NCBI GenBank assembly: GCA_046541195.1
Contig: JBKHDT010000062.1
Coordinates: forward strand, 1 to 13,293
Reading direction: 5' to 3'
Source: JBKHDT01 sp046541195
GTDB taxonomy: Bacteria; Pseudomonadota; Gammaproteobacteria; Halothiobacillales; Halothiobacillaceae
DNA: 13,293 bases
Position 1 is the stretch's first letter, and each line of letters opens with the position of its first letter. Below are positions 7,096 through 13,293 of this stretch, piece after piece. The notes under the pieces are model-generated. The model was not told the DNA's origin and ran no database searches. It saw only the letters and a program-made list of their open reading frames with translations. Both the position numbers and the translations under genes were made by a program.

Positions 7096-8136
7096 ATGAA
7101 AGATATCCGTCAAGACCAGATCTTCCAGGCGCCCCGTCGGCAGTTCCTCAAGCGCATGGGCGGGATGGCCGCGGTCATGGCCGCGATGCCCGCCGGGTTT
7201 GCGCCGTCGCTGCTGGCCGCCGAGGAGGCCGAGCAGGTCAAGGGCCCCCGGGTCGATGACATTCCCGCGATGCCGCTGTCCGATCACGTCCACGTGATTA
7301 TTTCTCCGGACGGTTTTCCCTCGCCGATCAACAAGGGCATGATGAGCAACATCACCTTTGTCGAAACCGCCCAGGGCGTGGTGGTCATCGATTCCGGCGC
7401 CTCGCTGCAGATCGGCGAGATGGCCCTGCGGCAACTGCGGGAAATCACCGACGCGCCGGTGATCGCGATTTTCAATTCCCACTATCACGGCGATCACTGG
7501 CTCGGCAACCATGCGTTCGTCAATGCCTATCCGGACGTGCCGATCTACGCCCACGAGAACACCATGACCTTCATCCGCACTGGTCAGGGTGACTTCTGGA
7601 TGCGGATGATGGAAAACTCCACCGACGGGGCAACTGCCGGCACCATCGCTACCCCGCCGACGGTCAAGATTGCCCATGGGGACGAGTTCGACTACGGCGA
7701 TGTGACCATCCGCTGCCACCATTACGGCACCGCCCACACGCCGGCCGACGTGTGCTTCGAGATCGTCGAGGACCAGGTGGTGCACGTCGGGGACGCCGCC
7801 ATGGACAACCGGATCGCCTTTATGGATGACGGCAGCTACGTGGGTACCTTCCGGACATTCGACGCGCTGCAGGAAGCGGTTCCCGAGGCGCTCTGGCTGC
7901 CGGCACACGGCAATCCCGGCAAGGAGGTGCTGGCCAACAACCGCGAGCTGTTCGAAGGCATCTACGAAACCGCGTTGCAGGCTGTTCAGGACATGGTGCC
8001 GCCGGACGAGGTGACCGATCTGGTGCTCAAGGACCCGCGCGTCAGCAAGTACGCGGGCATTACCGAGGGCTTCGACGACAATATCGGCCGGTACACCAGC
8101 CTGGCCTATCTGGAGGCCGAGGCCAACGCCTTCTGA
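7096..8136 (+). CDS. Tat-exported metallo-beta-lactamase-fold hydrolase
   Basis: A 346-residue protein with a twin-arginine signal: RRQFLK at residues 14-19, a hydrophobic stretch rich in Ala/Met, and a probable cleavage near residue 41 (LLA|AEE). It should fold in the cytoplasm and act in the periplasm. The metal-binding set of the MBL superfamily is complete: HYHGDH (H129, H131, D133, H134), H214 in GTAHTPAD, D233 in HVGDAAMDN and H271 in PAHGNPG. This supports a binuclear, probably zinc, hydrolase. It resembles the SoxH / quinoprotein-associated / glyoxalase II-like branch more than classical beta-lactamases, but the substrate cannot be read from sequence. The start has AGGGGAG about 12 nt upstream. 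It diverges from zur, so zinc control is possible but unproven. Confidence 0.85.
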   Translation: MKDIRQDQIFQAPRRQFLKRMGGMAAVMAAMPAGFAPSLLAAEEAEQVKGPRVDDIPAMPLSDHVHVIISPDGFPSPINKGMMSNITFVETAQGVVVIDSGASLQIGEMALRQLREITDAPVIAIFNSHYHGDHWLGNHAFVNAYPDVPIYAHENTMTFIRTGQGDFWMRMMENSTDGATAGTIATPPTVKIAHGDEFDYGDVTIRCHHYGTAHTPADVCFEIVEDQVVHVGDAAMDNRIAFMDDGSYVGTFRTFDALQEAVPEALWLPAHGNPGKEVLANNRELFEGIYETALQAVQDMVPPDEVTDLVLKDPRVSKYAGITEGFDDNIGRYTSLAYLEAEANAF

Positions 8137-8156
8137 GGCCGGGGTCCAGCCGCTGC

Positions 8157-8175
8157 GGTGCGGCCCGGCCGCACC
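8157..8175. repeat. GC-rich perfect palindrome after the metallo-hydrolase gene
   Basis: GGTGCGGCC, one central C and GGCCGCACC form a 9+1+9 perfect inverted repeat 20 nt after the stop codon. As RNA it would fold with a 7-bp stem and a 5-nt loop. No T-run follows, so it is either a 3' processing or stability stem or a Rho-assisted end. The DUF2905 gene starts 105 nt further on and may still be reached by read-through. Confidence 0.5.
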
Positions 8176-8280
8176 CCTGATTTCGACACGACCCCGCTCC
8201 CGGCCGATGCGCTGCGGGCGGGGCCGCTGCTTTCAGGCTGGTTCGCGCTTTCGCAACATGCAGGAGGTAAGGAACACGCC

Positions 8281-8490
8281 ATGTCCCGCTGGTTGATCGT
8301 CGCCGGTGCAGTGCTGATCGTGCTGGGGCTGATCTGGCATTACGCCCCCTGGCTGCTCAACTGGTTTGGCCGGCTGCCCGGAGACATCCGCATCGAGAAC
8401 GGAAATACCCGGATCTACATTCCAATTGTCTCGATGCTGATCGTGAGTATCGTGATCAGCGTGGTGCTGGGGCTGTTTTTTCGGCGTTGA
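8281..8490 (+). CDS. Small DUF2905 family inner-membrane protein
   Basis: A 69-residue protein with two membrane helices, about residues 4-23 and 46-66. They are joined by a loop carrying GRLPGDIRIE and IYIPI, the hallmark of DUF2905. The family is widespread and its function is unknown. ATG at 8281 is chosen because the family begins here and AGGAGGTAAGG lies just upstream (8262-8272). The open frame extends further up, but that part has no membrane or family character. It is 144 nt downstream of the metallo-hydrolase gene and convergent with bioD; no obvious terminator separates it from bioD. Confidence 0.88.
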   Translation: MSRWLIVAGAVLIVLGLIWHYAPWLLNWFGRLPGDIRIENGNTRIYIPIVSMLIVSIVISVVLGLFFRR

Positions 8491-8544
8491 GGCCGGCCCG
8501 CCGTCACGGTCGGCGCCACAAGCGCTGCGCGCGTGGCGTTCGCC

Positions 8545-9243
8545 TCAGCCGCCGGTCAGTTCCCGGACCTGCTCGCCCCAGTCCGGCGCCGTCTCGAAGC
8601 CTTCCGAACCTGCCCGGATCACGGGCACCGAGCGACCGACAAGCCGCGGCAGCCAATGGTGCAGGGCGGCTGCGTTTTGCGGGATGTCTTCGGTCACCCG
8701 GTCCTCGGGGCGCAGGTTCAGGACGATGCCGGCAAGGTGTACACCGTGGCGCAGGATGTTCTCCGCGGCGGACAGCGTGACCGACTGGGTGCCGAGGCGA
8801 TCTGCCGCGACCAGCAGCACCGGCAGGTCCAGTGCCTCGGCGAGATCCAGATTCAGCGCATCGTCCGCAATCGGCGAATAGACGCCCCCCGCGCCCTCCA
8901 CCAGCGTGAATTCACCGGATTCGAGGGCGGGCCGGCAGGCCGCGACAAGATCCGCCATCGGCAGGGCCCGCCGCTCGAGCCGTGCAGCTTCGGGCGGCGC
9001 CAGGGCGGCGGCGAATCGATGCGGGCAGACCGCATCCAGCGTCTGTCGGTTGCCCGCCGCTTCGCGAAGGGCGAGGGCGTCGGCCGGCTGGCGCTGGCCG
9101 TCCGCGCCCGGCAGGCAGCCGGATTCGGCGGGCTTGACCACGCGCACCGGTTGCCCTGATGCGGTCAGCGTCCGGGCGATGGCGCAGCCGATGAAGGTCT
9201 TGCCGATGCCGGTATCGGTGGCCGAGATGAACAATCCGGGCAT
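8545..9243 (-). CDS. bioD: ATP-dependent dethiobiotin synthetase BioD
   Basis: Closes the ureido ring of dethiobiotin from 7,8-diaminopelargonate, CO2 and ATP (penultimate step of biotin synthesis), in the cytoplasm. The protein has 232 residues, the normal length. The P-loop is ATDTGIGKT (8-16), with Ala at the position that is Gly in many homologues. Substrate-contacting Lys37 and Ser41 lie in KPAESG, and the VEGAGGVYSP motif is at 115-124. PVLLVAADRLGTQSVTLSAAENI matches the later conserved block. AGGAG lies 9 nt before the ATG. It follows purC after 25 nt on the same strand, so the two are probably co-transcribed. No other biotin gene is present here, so bioD is separated from the usual bioBFHC group. 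Confidence 0.95.
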   Translation of the reverse strand: MPGLFISATDTGIGKTFIGCAIARTLTASGQPVRVVKPAESGCLPGADGQRQPADALALREAAGNRQTLDAVCPHRFAAALAPPEAARLERRALPMADLVAACRPALESGEFTLVEGAGGVYSPIADDALNLDLAEALDLPVLLVAADRLGTQSVTLSAAENILRHGVHLAGIVLNLRPEDRVTEDIPQNAAALHHWLPRLVGRSVPVIRAGSEGFETAPDWGEQVRELTGG

Positions 9244-9268
9244 GCTCGGGCGCTCCTGGTGTGTTCGG

Positions 9269-10162
9269 TCAGTCCGTGGTCAGCCGGTTCAGGGCCTCGC
9301 GGTAGCGTGCCGCGGTCTGGGCGACGATATCGGCTGGAACTTGCGGCCCCGGCGGACGCTTGTCCCAGTCCAGCGTTTCCAGCCAGTCGCGCACGAACTG
9401 CTTGTCGAAGGAGGGCGGACTGCTGCCGGGGCGGTATTGCTCCGCGGGCCAGAAGCGCGAGGAATCCGGCGTGAGGGCCTCGTCGATCAGGTAGAGACGC
9501 CCGTCAAAATCGACGCCGAACTCGAACTTGGTATCCGCGATGATGATGTCCCGGGCCAGCGCATACCCGGCCGCGTAACGGTACAGCGCCAGGGCAGTGT
9601 CCCGCACCTGGGCGGCGAGCGACTCGCCCAGCAGCTCGACCGTGTCCGCGTAGGTGATATTCTCGTCGTGGTCCCCGACGGCTGCCTTGGAGGAGGGCGT
9701 GTAGATCGGCTCGGGAAGCCGGTCGGCCATCCGCAGCCCTTCCGGCAGGGCAATGCCGCAGACCTGCCCGTTGCGGCAATAGTCCTTGAACCCCGAGCCG
9801 ATCAGGTAGCCGCGCACGATTGCCTCCACGGGCAGGGCCCTGAGCTTGCGCACCACCATGCTGCGTCCCTCCAGGGGCGCCCGCTCGGCCGGATCGGGGA
9901 TGATTTCCTCAAGGCGCGGGGTGGCCGCAAGATGGTTGGGCACGATGTCGGCAGTGTGCGCGAACCAGAACCGCGACACGGCCGTCAGCACCTCACCCTT
10001 GCCGGGAATCGGCGTGGGCAGGATCACGTCGAAGGCCGACAGGCGGTCGGTGGTCACGATCAGCAGGTGCTGCTCGTCGATGTCGTAGATGTCGCGGACC
10101 TTGCCGCGGTGGACCAGGGGCAGGCTGCTCAGCCTGGATTCGAACAGGGCAGGACGGCTCAT
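9269..10162 (-). CDS. purC: SAICAR synthetase PurC
   Basis: Phosphoribosylaminoimidazole-succinocarboxamide synthase: joins aspartate to CAIR using ATP in purine synthesis. The 297-residue product is of the longer form of the family. Motifs in order are HRGKVRDIYDID (ATP-binding Lys segment), TTDRLSAFDVILPTPIPGKG, VEAIVRGYLIGSGFKDY, DTKFEFGVDFDGRLYLIDE and LTPDSSRFWPAEQY. The frame also has an ATG 17 codons upstream (10213), but the extra residues (MYTHNAAQPICSGSTRH) are not family-like. MSRPALFESRL at 10162 is the usual type of start. Only a weak GGAAG precedes it. The spacer 10163-10375 is shared with the divergent thioredoxin-fusion gene and has an AT-rich patch at about 10200-10235 that could hold the purC promoter. 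Confidence 0.94.
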   Translation of the reverse strand: MSRPALFESRLSSLPLVHRGKVRDIYDIDEQHLLIVTTDRLSAFDVILPTPIPGKGEVLTAVSRFWFAHTADIVPNHLAATPRLEEIIPDPAERAPLEGRSMVVRKLRALPVEAIVRGYLIGSGFKDYCRNGQVCGIALPEGLRMADRLPEPIYTPSSKAAVGDHDENITYADTVELLGESLAAQVRDTALALYRYAAGYALARDIIIADTKFEFGVDFDGRLYLIDEALTPDSSRFWPAEQYRPGSSPPSFDKQFVRDWLETLDWDKRPPGPQVPADIVAQTAARYREALNRLTTD

Positions 10163-10375
10163 GTGGCGAGTACTTCCGGAGCAAATGGGCTGGGCGGCAT
10201 TGTGCGTGTACAATCATTAGTCGGCTTATGAATAGGCTGCCGTGCCTGCACAGCAGCCGTTCGCATTCCACGCGGCCGACCGCCGGACCGCCACATTTTC
10301 CAGATCGGCGCGGTTTTATCAAATGATCCGGGAATCATCCGGTGCGCACGGTCTGCCAGCAATTGGGAGAGAAAC

Positions 10376-11671
10376 ATGCGCTCGGTCATTCTCCGTCTCG
10401 CAGCGGCCTGGCTTCTGCTCGCTGCGGCCACGGCCCAGGCGGACTTCTCGGTCCACATGGACTCCGGCGACCAGCTGGATGTCGAGACGCTCAACCCCGA
10501 GGGGTCGGGGCCGCTGTTTGTCTGGCTGATCAACCAGTACGCCGAGATGCAGGGTCCGGATCAGCTGGCCGAGGTGCTGATCGAGCGCGACGCCGTGATC
10601 TGGCGTGTCGACCTCTTGGAAACCCTGCTGCTGCAAAGGACCAATGAGGCGGTACGCAGCCTTGGAGGAACGCCGGTGGCGGCCCTGCTGGACGAGGCGG
10701 TCGATCGGGGCCACGGGCCGATCGTGCTGGTGACCTGTGACCGGATGTCGGTCCCTCTGCTGCGCGGCATGCGCACCTGGCAGGCGCGCGCGGAGGATGC
10801 CACGGCCGTGGCCGGGGCCGTGCTGTTCTTCCCCAATCTGTACCGGGGTACGCCCGTCGCCGGAGAAGACCCCGAATTCATGGGTATCGTGTCGGCCACC
10901 AGCATGCCGGTGATCGTCATGCAGCCGGAACTGGGCACCAATCGCAGGCGACTGGAGAGCCTGCTCTCGACCCTGCATCTGGGCGGCAGCCCCGCCTTCG
11001 GCTGGATGATCGACGGGGTGCGGGATTACTACCTGCTGCACGAGGACGAACCTCAAAGCGAATCCCTGGAGGCCATGGGGCCGGTGCCCGAGGCGGTGCG
11101 CATGGCCAAGGACACCACGCCGGACCAGTTGCTTGCCGCGGCCCGGCTGCTGGCGAAGGTTCCGCGCCCGGATGATCCGCCGCCGCTCGATTCGGCCGCC
11201 GAAGAACCGGTCGCACCGCCTTACGGTCTGGTCGAGCGTCCTCCGGAGCCGGCACCGGAATACCGTCTGCCCGACGCGCGCGGCCCGGTGCACGATGCCT
11301 CGGAAAATCTCGGTCGGGTCACCCTGGTGAACTTCTGGGCTACCTGGTGCCCGTCCTGCGTGCACGAGATCCCCTCCATGAACCGCCTTCAGGCCGGTTA
11401 TGATGAGGACGACTTTGCGATCGTCTCGTTCAACTACAAGGAGGATCAGGAGCACGTGCTTGATTTCATGGCGCAGATCCCGGTGGACTTTCCGGTGCTC
11501 CTGGATATCGACGGGGCCGTTTCCGACCGCTGGGACGTGTTTGCCTTTCCCAGTTCCTTCATTCTTGATGCCGAGGGGCGCATCCGCTACTCCGTGAACA
11601 CCGCTATCGAATGGGATACCGAAGAGGTGCGGGCGGTGATCGACACGCTCCTGCGCGAGCGTGAGGACTGA
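10376..11671 (+). CDS. Exported alpha/beta-hydrolase-like and TlpA-type thioredoxin fusion protein
   Basis: A 431-residue protein with a Sec signal peptide (hydrophobic residues 8-19, likely cut after AQA at 22). Residues about 25-235 look like an alpha/beta-hydrolase fold. A strand-turn at 115-128 (PIVLVTCDRMSV) sits where the G-x-S-x-G nucleophile elbow would be, with Asp122 in place of Ser. AVLFFPNLY and MPVIVMQPELG resemble later core strands. A Pro-rich linker (262-296) follows. Residues about 297-431 are a TlpA/ResA-like thioredoxin domain: VNFWATWCPSC (318-328) with redox Cys325 and Cys328, and a cis-proline candidate at Pro392 in FAFPSSFI. It should act in the periplasm on disulfides. 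GGGAGA lies 5 nt before the ATG. The thioredoxin domain is certain; the hydrolase reading is tentative. Confidence 0.82.
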   Translation: MRSVILRLAAAWLLLAAATAQADFSVHMDSGDQLDVETLNPEGSGPLFVWLINQYAEMQGPDQLAEVLIERDAVIWRVDLLETLLLQRTNEAVRSLGGTPVAALLDEAVDRGHGPIVLVTCDRMSVPLLRGMRTWQARAEDATAVAGAVLFFPNLYRGTPVAGEDPEFMGIVSATSMPVIVMQPELGTNRRRLESLLSTLHLGGSPAFGWMIDGVRDYYLLHEDEPQSESLEAMGPVPEAVRMAKDTTPDQLLAAARLLAKVPRPDDPPPLDSAAEEPVAPPYGLVERPPEPAPEYRLPDARGPVHDASENLGRVTLVNFWATWCPSCVHEIPSMNRLQAGYDEDDFAIVSFNYKEDQEHVLDFMAQIPVDFPVLLDIDGAVSDRWDVFAFPSSFILDAEGRIRYSVNTAIEWDTEEVRAVIDTLLRERED

Positions 11672-11674
11672 CCG

Positions 11675-12898
11675 GTGGCCGCCCGCCGGGTCGCCTGGTT
11701 GCTGTGCGCGGCGGGCCTGGCCGTGCTGGCGCTGGTGCCGGCCGGTATCGGCTGGCTGGCCGAGCGCCTGCTGCCACCAGGCGCCGAAATCACCACCGGC
11801 TGGGGAGCGGGACACTGGCAACCGCTGGACTACCGGCGGGGCTGGTTTGCCTCCGAGGCGGTCTCGCGGCTGGTTCTTGAGGTCGATGGCCAGCGGCGCG
11901 AAATCGAGTTGCACCACCAGGTTCGGCACTGGCCGGTGTCGTTCGACAGTCTGGCCCATTTCGACACGCGGCATGCCGATGACGGACAAGAGGGGCACGC
12001 GCGCACCGAGCTGCTGTGGTCCGGTGCAACACGCAGCGCCATTCACTTGCCGCCCGGTCTGCTGGATGTTTCCGGCGACGGGGCGATGCACATCGAGACC
12101 GGGGCCGGTACCGCGCAGCTGGTCACGACCCCGGGCGGCGCGGTTGCGCTGACAGCGCGCTGGCCCCGGGCCGCCGGCCTGGGGCCGTCTGGTGCACTCA
12201 CGATCGAGGCACTCGAGGTTTTCCTCGATGGCACAGGCGCGGCCGAATCCGTCGCCGGCCGGATCGAGGCGCGGCGATTCGGCTGGCAGCCCCGGCAGGG
12301 GGCGGGCATCGCCATGGACGACCCGGTGCTGGAACTGGCCTTGTCGCGGGACGGGAATGGCCTGGCTGATGGCCAGGGCGTCCTGACCTTTCGCGCCCTT
12401 GAATCCGCCAAAACCCGGACCGGGCCGGGCCGTATCGGCATTCAGGCCGCCCGACTCGACCCGGAGCTTCTCGGCCGGCTCGTCCGCATGCAGCGTGCAG
12501 GCGAAAGCGATGGGCTGGCCTGGGGCCTGGCGTTGCTGGCGCTCGCCCAGCAGCGCCCGATGATTCGCATCGAGCCACTGTCGGTTCAGACCGCGGAAGG
12601 ACCGGTCGACGGCCAGATGGACTTGGGCGTGCGCGACCCCGGTTCGGGCCGCCTGGTGCTGGACCCGAACCTGCTGGTGCTCGATGCGCGTCTGGTGGCC
12701 CCCGAGCCCTATGCGCGCGCCTGGCTGACCGTGGCGCTGGACCTGATCCAAAATACCGAGCCGGACGGCTCGAATCCTGAGGCGGTGGACGCCTTGATCC
12801 GGCAGTTCGAGCGCCTGGGCTGGATTGAGCGACAGGCGGACGGGCGACTGCTCCTGTCACTCAAGTTCAGGGATGGCAGGCTCCGCGGCCTGCGGTAA
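11675..12898 (+). CDS. DUF945 (YdgA-like) family protein
   Basis: A 407-residue protein starting with GTG 3 nt after the previous stop codon, with GAGG about 8 nt upstream, so it is very likely translationally coupled to the thioredoxin fusion. Residues about 5-30 form an N-terminal signal or membrane anchor (VAWLLCAAGLAVLALVPAG). The rest is predicted to lie in the periplasm. It shares the layout of DUF945: an early YRRGWFASEAVSRLVLEV segment, a middle of repeated beta-strand character, RIEPLSVQTAEGPVDGQMDL at about 305-324, and a C-terminal LLLSLKFRDGRLRGL. The family's function is unknown. Similarity was judged by eye, so membership is likely rather than certain. Nothing looks broken. Confidence 0.75.
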   Translation: MAARRVAWLLCAAGLAVLALVPAGIGWLAERLLPPGAEITTGWGAGHWQPLDYRRGWFASEAVSRLVLEVDGQRREIELHHQVRHWPVSFDSLAHFDTRHADDGQEGHARTELLWSGATRSAIHLPPGLLDVSGDGAMHIETGAGTAQLVTTPGGAVALTARWPRAAGLGPSGALTIEALEVFLDGTGAAESVAGRIEARRFGWQPRQGAGIAMDDPVLELALSRDGNGLADGQGVLTFRALESAKTRTGPGRIGIQAARLDPELLGRLVRMQRAGESDGLAWGLALLALAQQRPMIRIEPLSVQTAEGPVDGQMDLGVRDPGSGRLVLDPNLLVLDARLVAPEPYARAWLTVALDLIQNTEPDGSNPEAVDALIRQFERLGWIERQADGRLLLSLKFRDGRLRGLR

Positions 12899-13234
12899 CA
12901 CGGTTCGACACGCGCCTTCGGATGCACCCGGGCCTCAAGCCGCGGTGACGAAGGACAGGCGGCTGCGCCTGGCTCGCCGGCCCCCGCGAGGGTCTCCGGC
13001 AAAACCGCCGCGCATCGGGTCCGCTGAACGTCTTGCAAGCCTTCGCTCAGGCAGGGGACGGCCCCGGCTTGGGTGTCATGCCCACCGCAACCGCGTTGCC
13101 AGCCTGACGGATGCATGCGGCAGGTCGCCGGCAAAAATGACTTTCCACAAAAAAGGGCCACGGCGCAGGTCGGGCCTGCCAGCGGGGGCGCGCGCAAGCT
13201 CCGATCCGGGTTCAAGTTTTGGCAAGGTGTTGCG

Positions 13235-13263
13235 TTGGCGTGTGGACGAGAGGCGGGTATTGT
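13235..13263 (+). promoter_or_regulatory. Weak sigma70-like pair just before the terminal repeat
   Basis: TTGGCG (13235-13240) and TATTGT (13258-13263) are separated by 17 nt; each matches consensus at 4 of 6 positions. The predicted start point would fall at the beginning of the GCCTTC repeat. Chance occurrence is quite possible. Confidence 0.2.
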
Positions 13264-13268
13264 TTGGC

Positions 13269-13293
13269 GCCTTCGCCTTCGCCTTCGCCTTCG
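13269..13293. repeat. (GCCTTC)n hexanucleotide tandem repeat at the window edge
   Basis: Four perfect GCCTTC units plus one base run to the last base, so the true copy number is unknown. If translated it would give Ala-Phe, Pro-Ser or Leu-Arg dipeptides on the plus strand, and Glu-Gly, Lys-Ala or Arg-Arg on the minus strand. If non-coding it is a microsatellite that could vary in length by slippage. Confidence 0.8.

Larger units (their letters stand above)
12899..13293. other. Non-coding spacer to the window end
   Basis: About 395 nt contain no gene I can support on either strand. It holds a 6-bp stem with a GCTG loop (CAGGCG...CGCCTG, 12956-12971), 57 nt after the DUF945 stop and without a T-run. 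On the minus strand a run of six T (13145-13150) is preceded only by a weak GGCC/GGCC stem. There is also a promoter-like pair at 13235-13263 and the hexanucleotide repeat at the edge. Minus-strand frames through the repeat stay open off the window, so the 3' end of a leftward gene cannot be excluded. Confidence 0.5.

Noticed and set aside
8533..10231. Plus-strand open frames opposite bioD and purC
   Set aside because: Both minus-strand genes are certain from catalytic motifs; the plus frames are shadows.
10319..12751. Very long open frame (810 codons) on the minus strand
   Set aside because: It lies opposite the thioredoxin-fusion and DUF945 genes, is rich in His/Gln/Arg/Gly as expected for an antisense frame in GC-rich DNA, and shows no known motif.
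12709..13215. 168-codon minus-strand frame overlapping the DUF945 3' end
   Set aside because: A third of it is antisense to a well-supported gene, and the part in the spacer has low-information, Arg/Pro/Ala-rich composition.
13205..13226. tRNA-like GGTTCAAG T-loop motif
   Set aside because: The flanking T-stem would need three G-U pairs in a row, and no acceptor stem, anticodon arm or CCA can be placed around it.

Overview
The window is GC-rich, almost fully coding, and looks like chromosomal DNA of a gammaproteobacterium. The main evidence is a classical two-domain ArgA of 443 residues (kinase-like fold plus GNAT), an RsmJ-type 16S rRNA methyltransferase, a Zur repressor and a DUF945/YdgA-type protein, a combination typical of that class. 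The high GC, the delta-60 repeat protein with a GlyGly-CTERM-like tail and the Tat-exported metallo-hydrolase would fit a free-living group such as Ectothiorhodospiraceae or a relative. That finer placement is inference. I see no mobile element, CRISPR array, tRNA or rRNA.

Layout. 1-1821 (+): a surface or secreted delta-60 repeat protein, lacking only its extreme N-terminus at the window edge. 1822-1999: a dense non-coding segment with a near-perfect palindrome, a promoter-like pair and an intrinsic terminator. 2000-6239 (+): a tight cluster argD-argF-argA-rsmJ. It covers steps 1, 4 and 6 of arginine synthesis plus an rRNA methyltransferase. 6311-6799 (-): zur, convergent with rsmJ and divergent from the next block. 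7096-8490 (+): a Tat-exported metallo-beta-lactamase-fold protein followed by a small DUF2905 membrane protein. 8545-10162 (-): purC then bioD, probably co-transcribed leftward. 10376-12898 (+): an exported protein joining a degenerate alpha/beta-hydrolase-like domain to a TlpA-type thioredoxin domain, followed after 3 nt by a DUF945-like protein. 12899-13293: a non-coding spacer ending in a GCCTTC hexanucleotide tandem repeat that runs off the window.

Most genes are housekeeping genes recognised from clear motifs. The less well understood parts are the exported proteins: the delta-60/CTERM protein, the Tat-MBL protein beside zur, and the hydrolase-like/TlpA fusion paired with DUF945. The last pair is the best candidate for an undescribed cell-envelope function. 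All functional links beyond family membership are inference.
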